Source: Paracoccaceae bacterium
Lineage (GTDB): Bacteria > Pseudomonadota > Alphaproteobacteria > Rhodobacterales > Rhodobacteraceae
DNA length: 12,255 nucleotides
Reading direction: 5' to 3'
Assembly: GCA_003512825.1 (NCBI GenBank)
Contig: DOOI01000196.1
Location: forward strand, 17,234-29,488
In this document: piece by piece, positions 6,616-12,255 of the stretch
Numbering within the stretch: position 1 is the first letter of the stretch
Layout: every line of letters starts with the position of its first letter
Translations under genes and position numbers: made by a program
Notes under the pieces: model-generated
Told to the model about the DNA's origin: nothing
Seen by the model: the letters and a program-made list of their open reading frames with translations, nothing else
Database searches by the model: none

Positions 6616-6820
6616 AGGGGCCTCCGGCAATTGATGGGTGCCCCTGTGCCATAGGGGGCGCGGAAAAACCAGTCGCGGGATGGGGCACTTTGGCGGGTGC
6701 GGTTCATCTTTCGGAGGGGAAGTTTCCGATTGGCTCCAGATGGTGTCGGTTTTGCCATGGGAAGCGCCGCCTGTGCGTCATTTTCGACCTTGCGTGTTTT
6801 GTCGGTGGGGCATAGCGGTT
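6616..6820. other. serB-serC divergent intergenic region, upstream part
   Basis: This stretch must hold the promoters of both serB and serC, but I see no convincing -35/-10 pair for either. A CCCCT...AGGGG hairpin (6641-6657) lies in the serB leader region and a weak TCGGA/TCCGA hairpin at 6711-6729. TTGCGT (6790) and CATAGC (6811) form at best a poor promoter for serC with 15 bp spacing. No supported gene lies here. Confidence 0.4.
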
Positions 6821-6872
6821 GCGGCGGGACACCCCTCCCCAACGAGGGGCGCTTATCTGAGAGGGTAGCTAA
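6821..6872 (+). promoter_or_regulatory. Putative serC leader RNA (alphaproteobacterial serC motif)
   Basis: Directly before serC, CCCCTC (6832-6837) pairs with GAGGGG (6844-6849) around CCCAAC, and GCG (6821-6823) can pair with CGC (6850-6852) outside it. The ribosome binding site GAGAGGG (6859-6865) follows within 10 bases. A conserved RNA called the serC motif is known in 5' regions of serC operons in Alphaproteobacteria; position and general form fit, but I could not check a covariance model. The same CCCTC strand can also pair with GAGGG 6861-6865, which would hide the ribosome binding site. This suggests control at translation initiation. Confidence 0.55.
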
Positions 6873-8021
6873 ATGGCTATTGAAGCACCGGCAACGCGGC
6901 CGGCTAATCCGCGTTTTTCGTCTGGCCCTTGTGCCAAAATTCCCGGTTTTTCGCTGGAGATGCTGAGCGACGCCCCTTTGGGCCGGTCGCACCGTGCCGC
7001 TGTTGGCAAGGACAAGCTCAAGGCCGCGATCGAGGGGACGCGTGACATTCTGGGCATTCCTGCCGACTATCGCATCGGGATCGTTCCTGCCTCGGATACG
7101 GGCGCAGTTGAAATGGCGATGTGGTCGTTGCTGGGGGCGCGCAAGGCCACGATGGTGGCTTGGGAAAGCTTTGGCGAAGGTTGGGTGACCGATGTTGTCA
7201 AACAGCTGAAGATTGACGCCGAGGTGAAGAAGGCGGGCTATGGTCAGATCGTCGATTTCGCCGAGATCGATTTTGACACGGATGTCGTTTTTACGTGGAA
7301 TGGCACGACTTCCGGGGTGCGTTTGCCCAATGACGACGCGATTCCGGCGGACCGGGCTGGTCTGACGATTTGTGACGCGACTTCGGCGGCCTTTGCGATG
7401 GACCTGCCTTGGGACAAGCTCGATGTGGTGACCTTCTCGTGGCAGAAGGTTTTGGGCGGCGAAGCGGCGCATGGCATGTTGGTGTTGAGCCCGCGCGCCG
7501 TGGCGCGGTTGGAGAGCTACACACCTGCCTGGCCGATGCCGAAGATTTTCCGCATGACCAAAGGCGGCAAGATCATTGAGGGAATTTTCGTCGGCGAGAC
7601 GATCAACACGCCTTCGATGCTGGCAGTGGAAGATTACCTTGTGGCGCTTGAGTGGTCGCGCAAAGTGGGCGGGCTCAAGGGGCTGATCGGGCGGGCGCAG
7701 GCCAATGCTCAGGTGATCTGGGATTTCTGCGACGCCAAGCCGTGGATTGCCAATCTTGCCGAAGATGCTGCGACGCGGTCGAACACGTCTGTGTGCCTCA
7801 AGTTTACCGATGATCGGATCACCGATGGCGCGGCCTTTGCCAAGGCAGTCGCTAAGCGGCTGGAGAAGGCGGGTGTTGCGCTGGATGTGGGGGCCTATCG
7901 TGATGCGCCCGCAGGATTGCGGATCTGGTGTGGTGGCACGGTGGAAACCGCGGATGTCGCGGCGCTGATGCCTTGGCTCGAATGGGCCTTTGAAGCTGAG
8001 ATCGCGGCGCTGAGCGCCTGA
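6873..8021 (+). CDS. serC: Phosphoserine aminotransferase
   Basis: A 382-residue PLP enzyme that converts 3-phosphohydroxypyruvate and glutamate to phosphoserine and 2-oxoglutarate. It belongs to the alphaproteobacterial/Methanosarcina-like SerC branch, which starts with '[17 protein letters not shown]' (10-26) and 'LGRSHR' (36-41). PLP contacts are visible: D168 in 'ICDATSAAF' and the Schiff-base lysine K192 in '[15 protein letters not shown]'. '[10 protein letters not shown]' further on binds the neighbouring active site in relatives. The start is ATG 6873 with GAGAGGG (6859-6865) 7 bases upstream. serA follows 71 bases later on the same strand. The wider class V family contains other aminotransferases, but the context makes SerC nearly certain. 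Confidence 0.97.
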   Translation: MAIEAPATRPANPRFSSGPCAKIPGFSLEMLSDAPLGRSHRAAVGKDKLKAAIEGTRDILGIPADYRIGIVPASDTGAVEMAMWSLLGARKATMVAWESFGEGWVTDVVKQLKIDAEVKKAGYGQIVDFAEIDFDTDVVFTWNGTTSGVRLPNDDAIPADRAGLTICDATSAAFAMDLPWDKLDVVTFSWQKVLGGEAAHGMLVLSPRAVARLESYTPAWPMPKIFRMTKGGKIIEGIFVGETINTPSMLAVEDYLVALEWSRKVGGLKGLIGRAQANAQVIWDFCDAKPWIANLAEDAATRSNTSVCLKFTDDRITDGAAFAKAVAKRLEKAGVALDVGAYRDAPAGLRIWCGGTVETADVAALMPWLEWAFEAEIAALSA

Positions 8022-8031
8022 GCTTTTCAAT

Positions 8032-8062
8032 GCGCGCAGGGCAGGAGACTTTTGCCCCGCGC
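8032..8062 (+). other. Strong stem-loop in the serC-serA gap
   Basis: GCGCG (8032-8036) plus GGGCA (8039-8043) pair with TGCCC (8053-8057) plus CGCGC (8058-8062), a 10-bp stem with a two-base bulge. The 9-base loop contains GGAG. Only three Ts follow, so it is at best a leaky terminator. It may protect the serC 3' end or set the SerC to SerA ratio (inference). Confidence 0.5.
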
Positions 8063-8092
8063 TTTCCCGAATTCAATATAAGGACCACTGAC

Positions 8093-9685
8093 ATGGCCCC
8101 TCGTGTACTCATTTCTGACGAACTTTCCGATGCCGCAGTGCAGATCTTCAAAGATCGTGGCATCGACGTGGATTTCCAGCCGCAGCTTGGCAAGGACAAG
8201 GATAAGCTGCTGGAAATCATTGGTAATTATGATGGTCTGGCGATTCGGTCGGCTACAAAGGTGACTGAGAAGATCATCGCGGGTGCGGCGAACCTCAAGG
8301 TGATCGGGCGCGCGGGTATCGGGGTGGACAATGTCGACATTCCCGAAGCGTCGAAGAAGGGCATCATTGTGATGAACACGCCCTTTGGCAACTCGATCAC
8401 AACCGCAGAGCATGCGATTGCGATGATGTTTGCTGTGGCGCGGCAGATCCCGGAGGCAAGCGCCTCGACCCATGCCGGGAAGTGGGAGAAGTCGAAGTTC
8501 ATGGGGGTTGAGCTGTTCAACAAGACTTTGGGCGTGATCGGTGCCGGCAATATCGGTGGGATTGTTTGTGATCGCGCGGTCGGTCTCAAGATGAAAGTCG
8601 TGGCCTATGACCCCTTCCTGTCGGAAGAGCGGGCGCAGGAGTTGAAGGTCGAGAAGGTGGAGTTGGACGAGCTGCTGGCGCGGGCCGATTTCATCACGCT
8701 GCACGTACCGATGACGGAGCAGACCAAGAACATTCTGAGCCGCGAGGCTTTGGCCAAGACAAAGCCGGGTGTCCGGATCATCAACTGTGCGCGCGGTGGA
8801 TTGGTGGATGAAGAGGCGCTGGCGGATGCGTTGAAGTCAGGTCATGTCGCGGGTGCGGCGTTTGACGTGTTTACGGTGGAGCCTGCCAAGGAAAACGTGC
8901 TGTTTGGTTTGCCCAATGTGGTGGTGACGCCGCACCTTGGGGCGGCTACCTCGGAGGCGCAGGAGAATGTGGCGCTGCAGGTGGCGGAGCAGATGTCGGA
9001 TTACTTGCTGACGGGGGCAGTGCAGAACGCGCTGAACATGCCGTCGGTGACAGCGGAAGAGGCCAAGGTCATGGGGCCTTGGATCAAGCTGGCGCAGCAT
9101 TTGGGCGCGTTTATCGGGCAGTTGACCGACGAGCCGGTGAAAGCGGTGAACATCCTTTATGATGGTGCTGTTGCGGTGATGAACCTCAAGGCGATGAACA
9201 GCGCCGTGATCGCCGGGATCATGAAAGCCTCGAACCCGGATGTGAATATGGTGTCGGCGCCCGTGATCGCCAAAGAGCGCGGCATTCAGATCTCGACGAC
9301 GAACCAAGACAAGTCTGGCGCGTTTGACGGCTATATCAAAGTGACTGTGGTGACATCGAAGCGGGAGCGGTCTGTGGCGGGGACGTGTTTCTCGGATGGC
9401 AAGCCGCGCTTTATCCAGATCAAGGGCATCAATATCGACGCCGAAGTGGGCGCGCATATGCTTTACACCACCAACGAAGATGTGCCGGGGATCATTGGCA
9501 CCTTGGGCAACACAATGGGCAAAGCCGGCGTGAACATCGCCAATTTCACCTTGGGCCGGGCGAAGGCCGGGGGCGAGGCGATTGCGCTGCTTTATCTCGA
9601 CGATGCGCCGAAAGCTGACGTGCTTAAGGCCTTGGGCGAGACAGGGCTCTTCCAGCAAGTCGCACCGTTGCAATTCGAGGTGTAA
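8093..9685 (+). CDS. serA: D-3-phosphoglycerate dehydrogenase
   Basis: A 530-residue enzyme of the long form, catalysing NAD-dependent oxidation of 3-phosphoglycerate, the first step of serine synthesis. Domains in order: substrate and NAD domains with 'VIGRAGIGVDNVD' (70-82), the nucleotide motif GAGNIG (150-155), and catalytic R234 (NCARGG), E263 (TVEP) and H281 (TPHLGAAT); then an allosteric substrate-binding domain (about 320-450) and a C-terminal ACT domain (about 455-530), which binds serine for feedback control in many relatives. I chose ATG 8093 because AGGA (8081-8084) lies 8 bases upstream and the protein then begins APRVLISDELS, as in homologues. The frame opens at ATG 8030, but that start lacks a ribosome site and runs through the stem-loop at 8032-8062. 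Confidence 0.97.
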   Translation: MAPRVLISDELSDAAVQIFKDRGIDVDFQPQLGKDKDKLLEIIGNYDGLAIRSATKVTEKIIAGAANLKVIGRAGIGVDNVDIPEASKKGIIVMNTPFGNSITTAEHAIAMMFAVARQIPEASASTHAGKWEKSKFMGVELFNKTLGVIGAGNIGGIVCDRAVGLKMKVVAYDPFLSEERAQELKVEKVELDELLARADFITLHVPMTEQTKNILSREALAKTKPGVRIINCARGGLVDEEALADALKSGHVAGAAFDVFTVEPAKENVLFGLPNVVVTPHLGAATSEAQENVALQVAEQMSDYLLTGAVQNALNMPSVTAEEAKVMGPWIKLAQHLGAFIGQLTDEPVKAVNILYDGAVAVMNLKAMNSAVIAGIMKASNPDVNMVSAPVIAKERGIQISTTNQDKSGAFDGYIKVTVVTSKRERSVAGTCFSDGKPRFIQIKGINIDAEVGAHMLYTTNEDVPGIIGTLGNTMGKAGVNIANFTLGRAKAGGEAIALLYLDDAPKADVLKALGETGLFQQVAPLQFEV

Positions 9686-9710
9686 TCCAAGTCTGAGGCT
9701 TGGCGAGAGA

Positions 9711-9739
9711 GGGCGGCCCCAACGCGGGCCGCCCTTTTT
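9711..9739 (+). terminator. Rho-independent terminator after serA
   Basis: GGGCGGCCC (9711-9719) pairs perfectly with GGGCCGCCC (9726-9734) around a 6-base loop and is followed by TTTTT (9735-9739). A smaller stem, CCAAG/CTTGG (9687-9703), lies between it and the serA stop. It ends the serC-serA transcript. Confidence 0.9.
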
Positions 9740-10027
9740 GTGCCAAAGCGACGGACCCTCCCTCGCGCAGGGACGGGTCAGCACGGCAGAAGCGCAAGCT
9801 CTGCGACGTGGATCTTATGTTGAACGGGCTATTCGCCCTTTGCCTGGCAGTCCGGCGCTGAATGTCGGCATATCGCTTCGCGGGGTCATGCGGGGATTGG
9901 CCGCCCAATCCGCTTGCCGTCAGCCGTAGACCGCAAGGCAGCTTCTGTCGCAAGGTGATGCCGTGATGCGGGTGCTGGCCATGGTCTGAGGTGCAGGCTA
10001 TGGCTGGGGCAAAGCGGAGGGCCGGGC
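9740..10027. other. Gene-free stretch with clustered stem-loops after the serA terminator
   Basis: No supported gene lies in these 288 bases. Visible structure: GACCCTCCCT (9754-9763) pairs with AGGGA-C-GGGTC (9769-9779), ten pairs with one bulged C; GCAG-A-AGC (9786-9793) pairs with GCTCTGC (9798-9804) on a GCAA tetraloop; GGGC/GCCC (9826-9838) is followed by TTT; GGATTGG/CCAATCC (9894-9911) has a CCGC loop. The density suggests a structured 3' region, a small RNA or a degenerate repeat; none is recognised. GGAGGG (10016-10021) is the ribosome site of the next gene. Confidence 0.4.
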
Positions 10028-10741
10028 GTGATCTATGTTGTGGGCGATATTCACGGGCAGTTGGGGCAATTGGAGACGGCGCTGAACCGCATTGAGGCGG
10101 ATGGCGGTGGGCGGGTGATTTTCCTTGGTGATTTGATTGATCGTGGCGCTGATAGTCGGCGGGTGATCGAGACGCTGATGGAGGGGCAGGCCGCGGGGCG
10201 AGATTGGCATGTCCTCAAGGGCAATCACGACCGATTGGCCGCACGTTTTTTGCGGCCCGAGCCGATGTATGATCCGCAGATCCTGATTGGGCTGGATTGG
10301 TTGGCGCCGAAGATTGGCGGGCGGGAGATGTTAGCCTCTTATGGGGTCACCGTGACGGATCAGATGCGCTATTTTCAGATTCACGCCGAAGCCATGGCAG
10401 CGGTGCCGCAGGCACATATCGATTTTCTGGACGGGCTATTGCCCACATTTGATGCCGGGGATTTCTTTTGTGCCCATGCGGGGATCAGGCCCGGGGTCGC
10501 TTTGGCAGATCAGAGTGAAGACGATTTGTGTTGGATCCGGAACGTGTTTTTGGATGATCGGCGGGCGCATCCGAAGTTGATTGTGCATGGCCATACGGCG
10601 GTGATGGCACCGGAGCATCACGGTAACCGGGTCAATCTAGACAGCGGGGCGGCGTTTGGGCGTGACCTGACGGCGGCGGTGTTTGAGGGCACGGATTGTT
10701 TTGTGCTGACGGATACGGGGCGGGTGGCGCTTTTGCCGTAG
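10028..10741 (+). CDS. Metallophosphoesterase, bacterial serine/threonine protein phosphatase (PrpA/ApaH) family
   Basis: A 237-residue calcineurin-like phosphoesterase with a two-metal site. The signature motifs are complete: GDIHG (6-10), GDLIDRG (34-40), GNHD (65-68), the histidine in 'CAHAG' (H150) and GH in 'VHGHT' (187-190). 'NLDSGAAFGRDLTAAVF' (203-219) is typical of the bacterial PPP phosphatases and ApaH-like enzymes. Protein phosphatase or dinucleotide hydrolase activity is possible; length and the C-terminal block favour a PrpA/PP2A-like enzyme, but the substrate is not shown. The start is GTG 10028 with GGAGGG 6 bases upstream. It stands alone, between a structured gap and its own terminator. 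No signal peptide is seen, so it is probably cytoplasmic. Confidence 0.92.
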   Translation: MIYVVGDIHGQLGQLETALNRIEADGGGRVIFLGDLIDRGADSRRVIETLMEGQAAGRDWHVLKGNHDRLAARFLRPEPMYDPQILIGLDWLAPKIGGREMLASYGVTVTDQMRYFQIHAEAMAAVPQAHIDFLDGLLPTFDAGDFFCAHAGIRPGVALADQSEDDLCWIRNVFLDDRRAHPKLIVHGHTAVMAPEHHGNRVNLDSGAAFGRDLTAAVFEGTDCFVLTDTGRVALLP

Positions 10742-10760
10742 CGTTGCGCTCCCTTTTTTT
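10722..10760 (+). terminator. Probable terminator overlapping the end of the phosphoesterase gene
   Basis: GG-T-GGCGC (10723-10730) can pair with GCGCTCCC (10746-10753), one mismatch and one G-T pair, with the stop codon in the loop; a smaller alternative is AGCG/CGCT (10740-10750). Seven Ts follow (10754-10760). The long T-run is clear, the stem is moderate. Confidence 0.55.
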
Positions 10761-10807
10761 CAGGGCATCGGCTAGGGTTTGCACGACTCGTGATTTGGGA
10801 GAGAGAC

Positions 10808-11983
10808 ATGACTGATATCGTAATTCTGGGTGGTGCGCGCACCGCGATTGGCACGTTTGGTGGTGCTTTGGCGGCTGTGCCTCCGGCGCAGTTGGGCACG
10901 ATTGCGGCCAAGGAAGCGATGGCGCGCGCAGGTGTAGAGCCGGGCCAGATTGGGCATGTCGTGTTTGGTCATGTGATCAATACCGAGCCACGCGATATGT
11001 ATTTGAGCCGGGTTGCGGCGATGGGCGCGGGTGTGCCGGATACGACACCCGCGATGAACGTCAATCGGCTGTGTGGGTCGGGCGCACAGGCGATTGTTTC
11101 GGCGGTGCAGAACCTGATGCTGGGCGATGCGGATTATGCGCTGGCAGGTGGAGCGGAGAGCATGAGCCGCGCGCCCTATATCGTGCCTGATCAGCGCTGG
11201 GGCGCGAAGATGGGTGATATTCGCACGCTCGATATGATGCTGGGCGCGCTGCACTGCCCGTTTGGCACCGGGCATATGGGTGTGACGGCGGAAAATGTGG
11301 CGGCTGAGCATGGTGTGAGCCGTGATGATCAGGACGCCTTCGCGCTGCAATCACAGGAGCGGGCGGCGGCCGCGATCGCGGCGGGATATTTCAAGGAGCA
11401 GATCGTTCCTGTGGAAGTGACTGTGAAGCGGCAAGCGGTGATGTTTGACACTGATGAGCACCCAAAAGCCACGAGCCTAGCGGCGCTGGGCGGATTGAAG
11501 ACGGTGTTTCGCAAGGATGGCACTGTGACCGCGGGCAATGCTTCGGGGATCAATGACGGGGCAGCCGCGATTGTGTTGGCGCGGGGCGATGCCGCAGCGA
11601 AGGCGGGGCTAACGCCGTGTGCGCGCGTGATCGGCTATGCCCATGCCGGGGTGCGCCCGGAAGTCATGGGCATCGGGCCAGTGCCTGCGGTGGAAAACCT
11701 GCTGAAGCGGACTGGTTTGAAGATTACGGATTTTGATGTGATCGAGTCGAACGAAGCTTTTGCCGCGCAGGCGATCGCGGTGAACAAAGGTCTGGGGCTT
11801 GATCCGGCCAAGGTGAACCCTAATGGCGGGGCGATTGCGTTGGGCCATCCCGTGGGCGCGACAGGTGCGATCATCACCGTAAAGGCGCTCTATGAGTTGG
11901 AGCGGATCGGTGGCAAGCGCGCGTTGATCACCATGTGCATTGGGGGTGGTCAAGGAATCGCCTTGGCAATCGAGCGGATCTAA
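10808..11983 (+). CDS. Acetyl-CoA acetyltransferase (biosynthetic-type thiolase)
   Basis: A 391-residue thiolase, the usual length for PhaA/AtoB-type enzymes. It joins two acetyl-CoA to acetoacetyl-CoA or runs the reverse thiolysis. The full catalytic set is seen: C89 in 'NRLCGSGAQA', H347 in 'GGAIALGHPVGATGA' and C377 in 'MCIGGGQG', plus 'SNEAFAAQA' (314-322). These positions almost coincide with those of Zoogloea PhaA. Longer-chain thiolases such as BktB or PaaJ share this architecture, so the physiological substrate (polyhydroxybutyrate, ethylmalonyl-CoA pathway feed, or beta-oxidation) is open; phaB is not next to it. I chose ATG 10808 with GGGAGAG (10797-10803) upstream; an in-frame GTG at 10790 lies before this site. 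It appears monocistronic. Confidence 0.95.
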   Translation: MTDIVILGGARTAIGTFGGALAAVPPAQLGTIAAKEAMARAGVEPGQIGHVVFGHVINTEPRDMYLSRVAAMGAGVPDTTPAMNVNRLCGSGAQAIVSAVQNLMLGDADYALAGGAESMSRAPYIVPDQRWGAKMGDIRTLDMMLGALHCPFGTGHMGVTAENVAAEHGVSRDDQDAFALQSQERAAAAIAAGYFKEQIVPVEVTVKRQAVMFDTDEHPKATSLAALGGLKTVFRKDGTVTAGNASGINDGAAAIVLARGDAAAKAGLTPCARVIGYAHAGVRPEVMGIGPVPAVENLLKRTGLKITDFDVIESNEAFAAQAIAVNKGLGLDPAKVNPNGGAIALGHPVGATGAIITVKALYELERIGGKRALITMCIGGGQGIALAIERI

Positions 11984-12011
11984 CTGATTTTCACAGTTTG
12001 AAAAAATTGAG

Positions 12012-12040
12012 AAAGGGGCCGCTTTGGTGGCCCCTTTTTT
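12012..12040. terminator. Probable bidirectional terminator between convergent genes
   Basis: AAAGGGGCC (12012-12020) pairs with GGCCCCTTT (12029-12037) around an 8-base loop and runs into TTTTTT (12035-12040) on the plus strand. On the minus strand the stem is followed by a T-rich stretch complementary to the A6 run at 12001-12006. It can serve both the thiolase gene and the opposing gene that stops at 12046. Confidence 0.85.
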
Positions 12041-12045
12041 GATGG

Positions 12046-12255
12046 TTAGTGCACGGTGTCGGAGAGCATCGCAGAGGTGGTGTCACCGTCATAGAACGGC
12101 GTCATCTGGGCGACGATGACGGCGTTTTCTTCGAGGGCGCGGTCCATGAGTGCGCGTTCCTCGTCGTCGATTTCATGGCCTTCGGCGAGGCGCTCTTCGA
12201 GGGTGCCGTAGCCTGTGACGTCAAGGGGGGCGAGATCGGCTTTTTTTAGGATGGT
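12046..12255 (-). CDS. Hypothetical protein, C-terminal part (5' end outside window)
   Basis: The minus-strand frame is open from the window edge to TAA at 12046-12048, giving the last 69 residues. It reads as a real gene: G/C-rich third codon positions, an acidic soluble sequence with 'LDVTGYGTLEERLAEGHEIDDEERALMDRALEENAVIVAQMTPFYDGDT', a helical middle part, and a good terminator directly after the stop. I do not recognise the family, and no catalytic or metal-binding motif is visible in this fragment. The plus-strand frame at 12049-12249 is its shadow. No link to the convergent thiolase gene is evident. Confidence 0.65.
   Translation of the reverse strand, partial: TILKKADLAPLDVTGYGTLEERLAEGHEIDDEERALMDRALEENAVIVAQMTPFYDGDTTSAMLSDTVH

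Noticed and set aside
5623..6654. Long plus-strand open frame (343 codons) across serB
   Set aside because: It is antisense to serB, which carries all HAD motifs. The composition is that of a shadow frame.
6638..6966. Two overlapping plus-strand open frames in the serB-serC gap
   Set aside because: They are Trp/Gly/Arg-rich without recognisable domains, one runs into serC in another frame, and the region is explained by leader and promoter sequence.
6420..8030. Very long minus-strand open frame (536 codons) opposite serC and the serB start
   Set aside because: It is rich in Arg, Pro and His with no domain pattern and mirrors the serC coding strand; SerC has all family motifs and a good ribosome site.
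8030..8092. Upstream ATG giving a 21-residue longer SerA
   Set aside because: No ribosome binding site precedes it, the extension runs through a strong hairpin, and the family N-terminus begins at 8093.
8837..9784. Minus-strand open frame opposite serA, running through the serA terminator
   Set aside because: It is His/Arg-rich low-information sequence antisense to the catalytic and ACT parts of SerA, and it crosses a strong terminator.
9582..9953. Open frames on both strands across the serA end and the following gap
   Set aside because: Both pass through the serA terminator hairpin and have no ribosome site or family resemblance.
10808..11983. Thiolase as PaaJ of the phenylacetate pathway
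   Set aside because: It is about 5 kb from the paa operon, separated by serine genes and several terminators. The sequence is of the general acetyl-CoA acetyltransferase type, so this assignment is not supported.

Overview
The window looks like a chromosomal segment from an alphaproteobacterium, most likely a Rhodobacterales (Roseobacter-group) organism. The reasons are the GC-rich wobble positions, the alphaproteobacterial form of SerC, the serB / serC-serA arrangement, the compact paaABCDE operon and a G-rich 'ATATCCTCGGGGG' type intergenic hairpin that I associate with this order. This assignment is inference from gene content; no rRNA is present. I see no mobile element, CRISPR array, tRNA or phage gene.

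Layout. Bases 1-285 are the 3' end of a branched-chain amino-acid aminotransferase gene (ilvE), closed by a hairpin terminator. A minus-strand gene (341-1195) encodes an atypical short-chain dehydrogenase/epimerase. From a well-formed promoter at 1247-1274, overlapped by a palindromic operator candidate, runs a tight plus-strand operon: paaA, paaB, paaC, paaD, paaE and a small SAM-dependent methyltransferase gene (1305-5545). PaaABCE form the multicomponent epoxidase that converts phenylacetyl-CoA to its ring 1,2-epoxide. PaaD is the accessory protein thought to help iron-sulfur maturation. The later pathway genes (ring opening, beta-oxidation) and a regulator gene are not in the window.

A gap (5546-5742) holds a G/C hairpin repeat and short palindromes. 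Next come the three phosphoserine-pathway genes: serB on the minus strand, divergent from serC and serA on the plus strand. Together they make serine from 3-phosphoglycerate: SerA oxidises it, SerC transaminates, SerB dephosphorylates. The serC 5' region contains a hairpin just before the ribosome binding site that fits the known alphaproteobacterial serC leader motif; the same strand of the hairpin could instead pair with the ribosome binding site. A strong terminator follows serA. A further 290-base gene-free stretch (9740-10027) carries several stem-loops.

The right end holds a PrpA/ApaH-like metallophosphoesterase gene (10028-10741), an acetyl-CoA acetyltransferase (thiolase) gene with all catalytic residues (10808-11983), a probable bidirectional terminator, and the 3' end of an unrecognised minus-strand gene that continues beyond the window. 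Nearly everything is ordinary core metabolism. The points most worth checking are regulatory (paa operator, serC leader, serC-serA stem-loop, post-serA structured region) and the methyltransferase gene attached to the paa operon. I found no convincing novel system.
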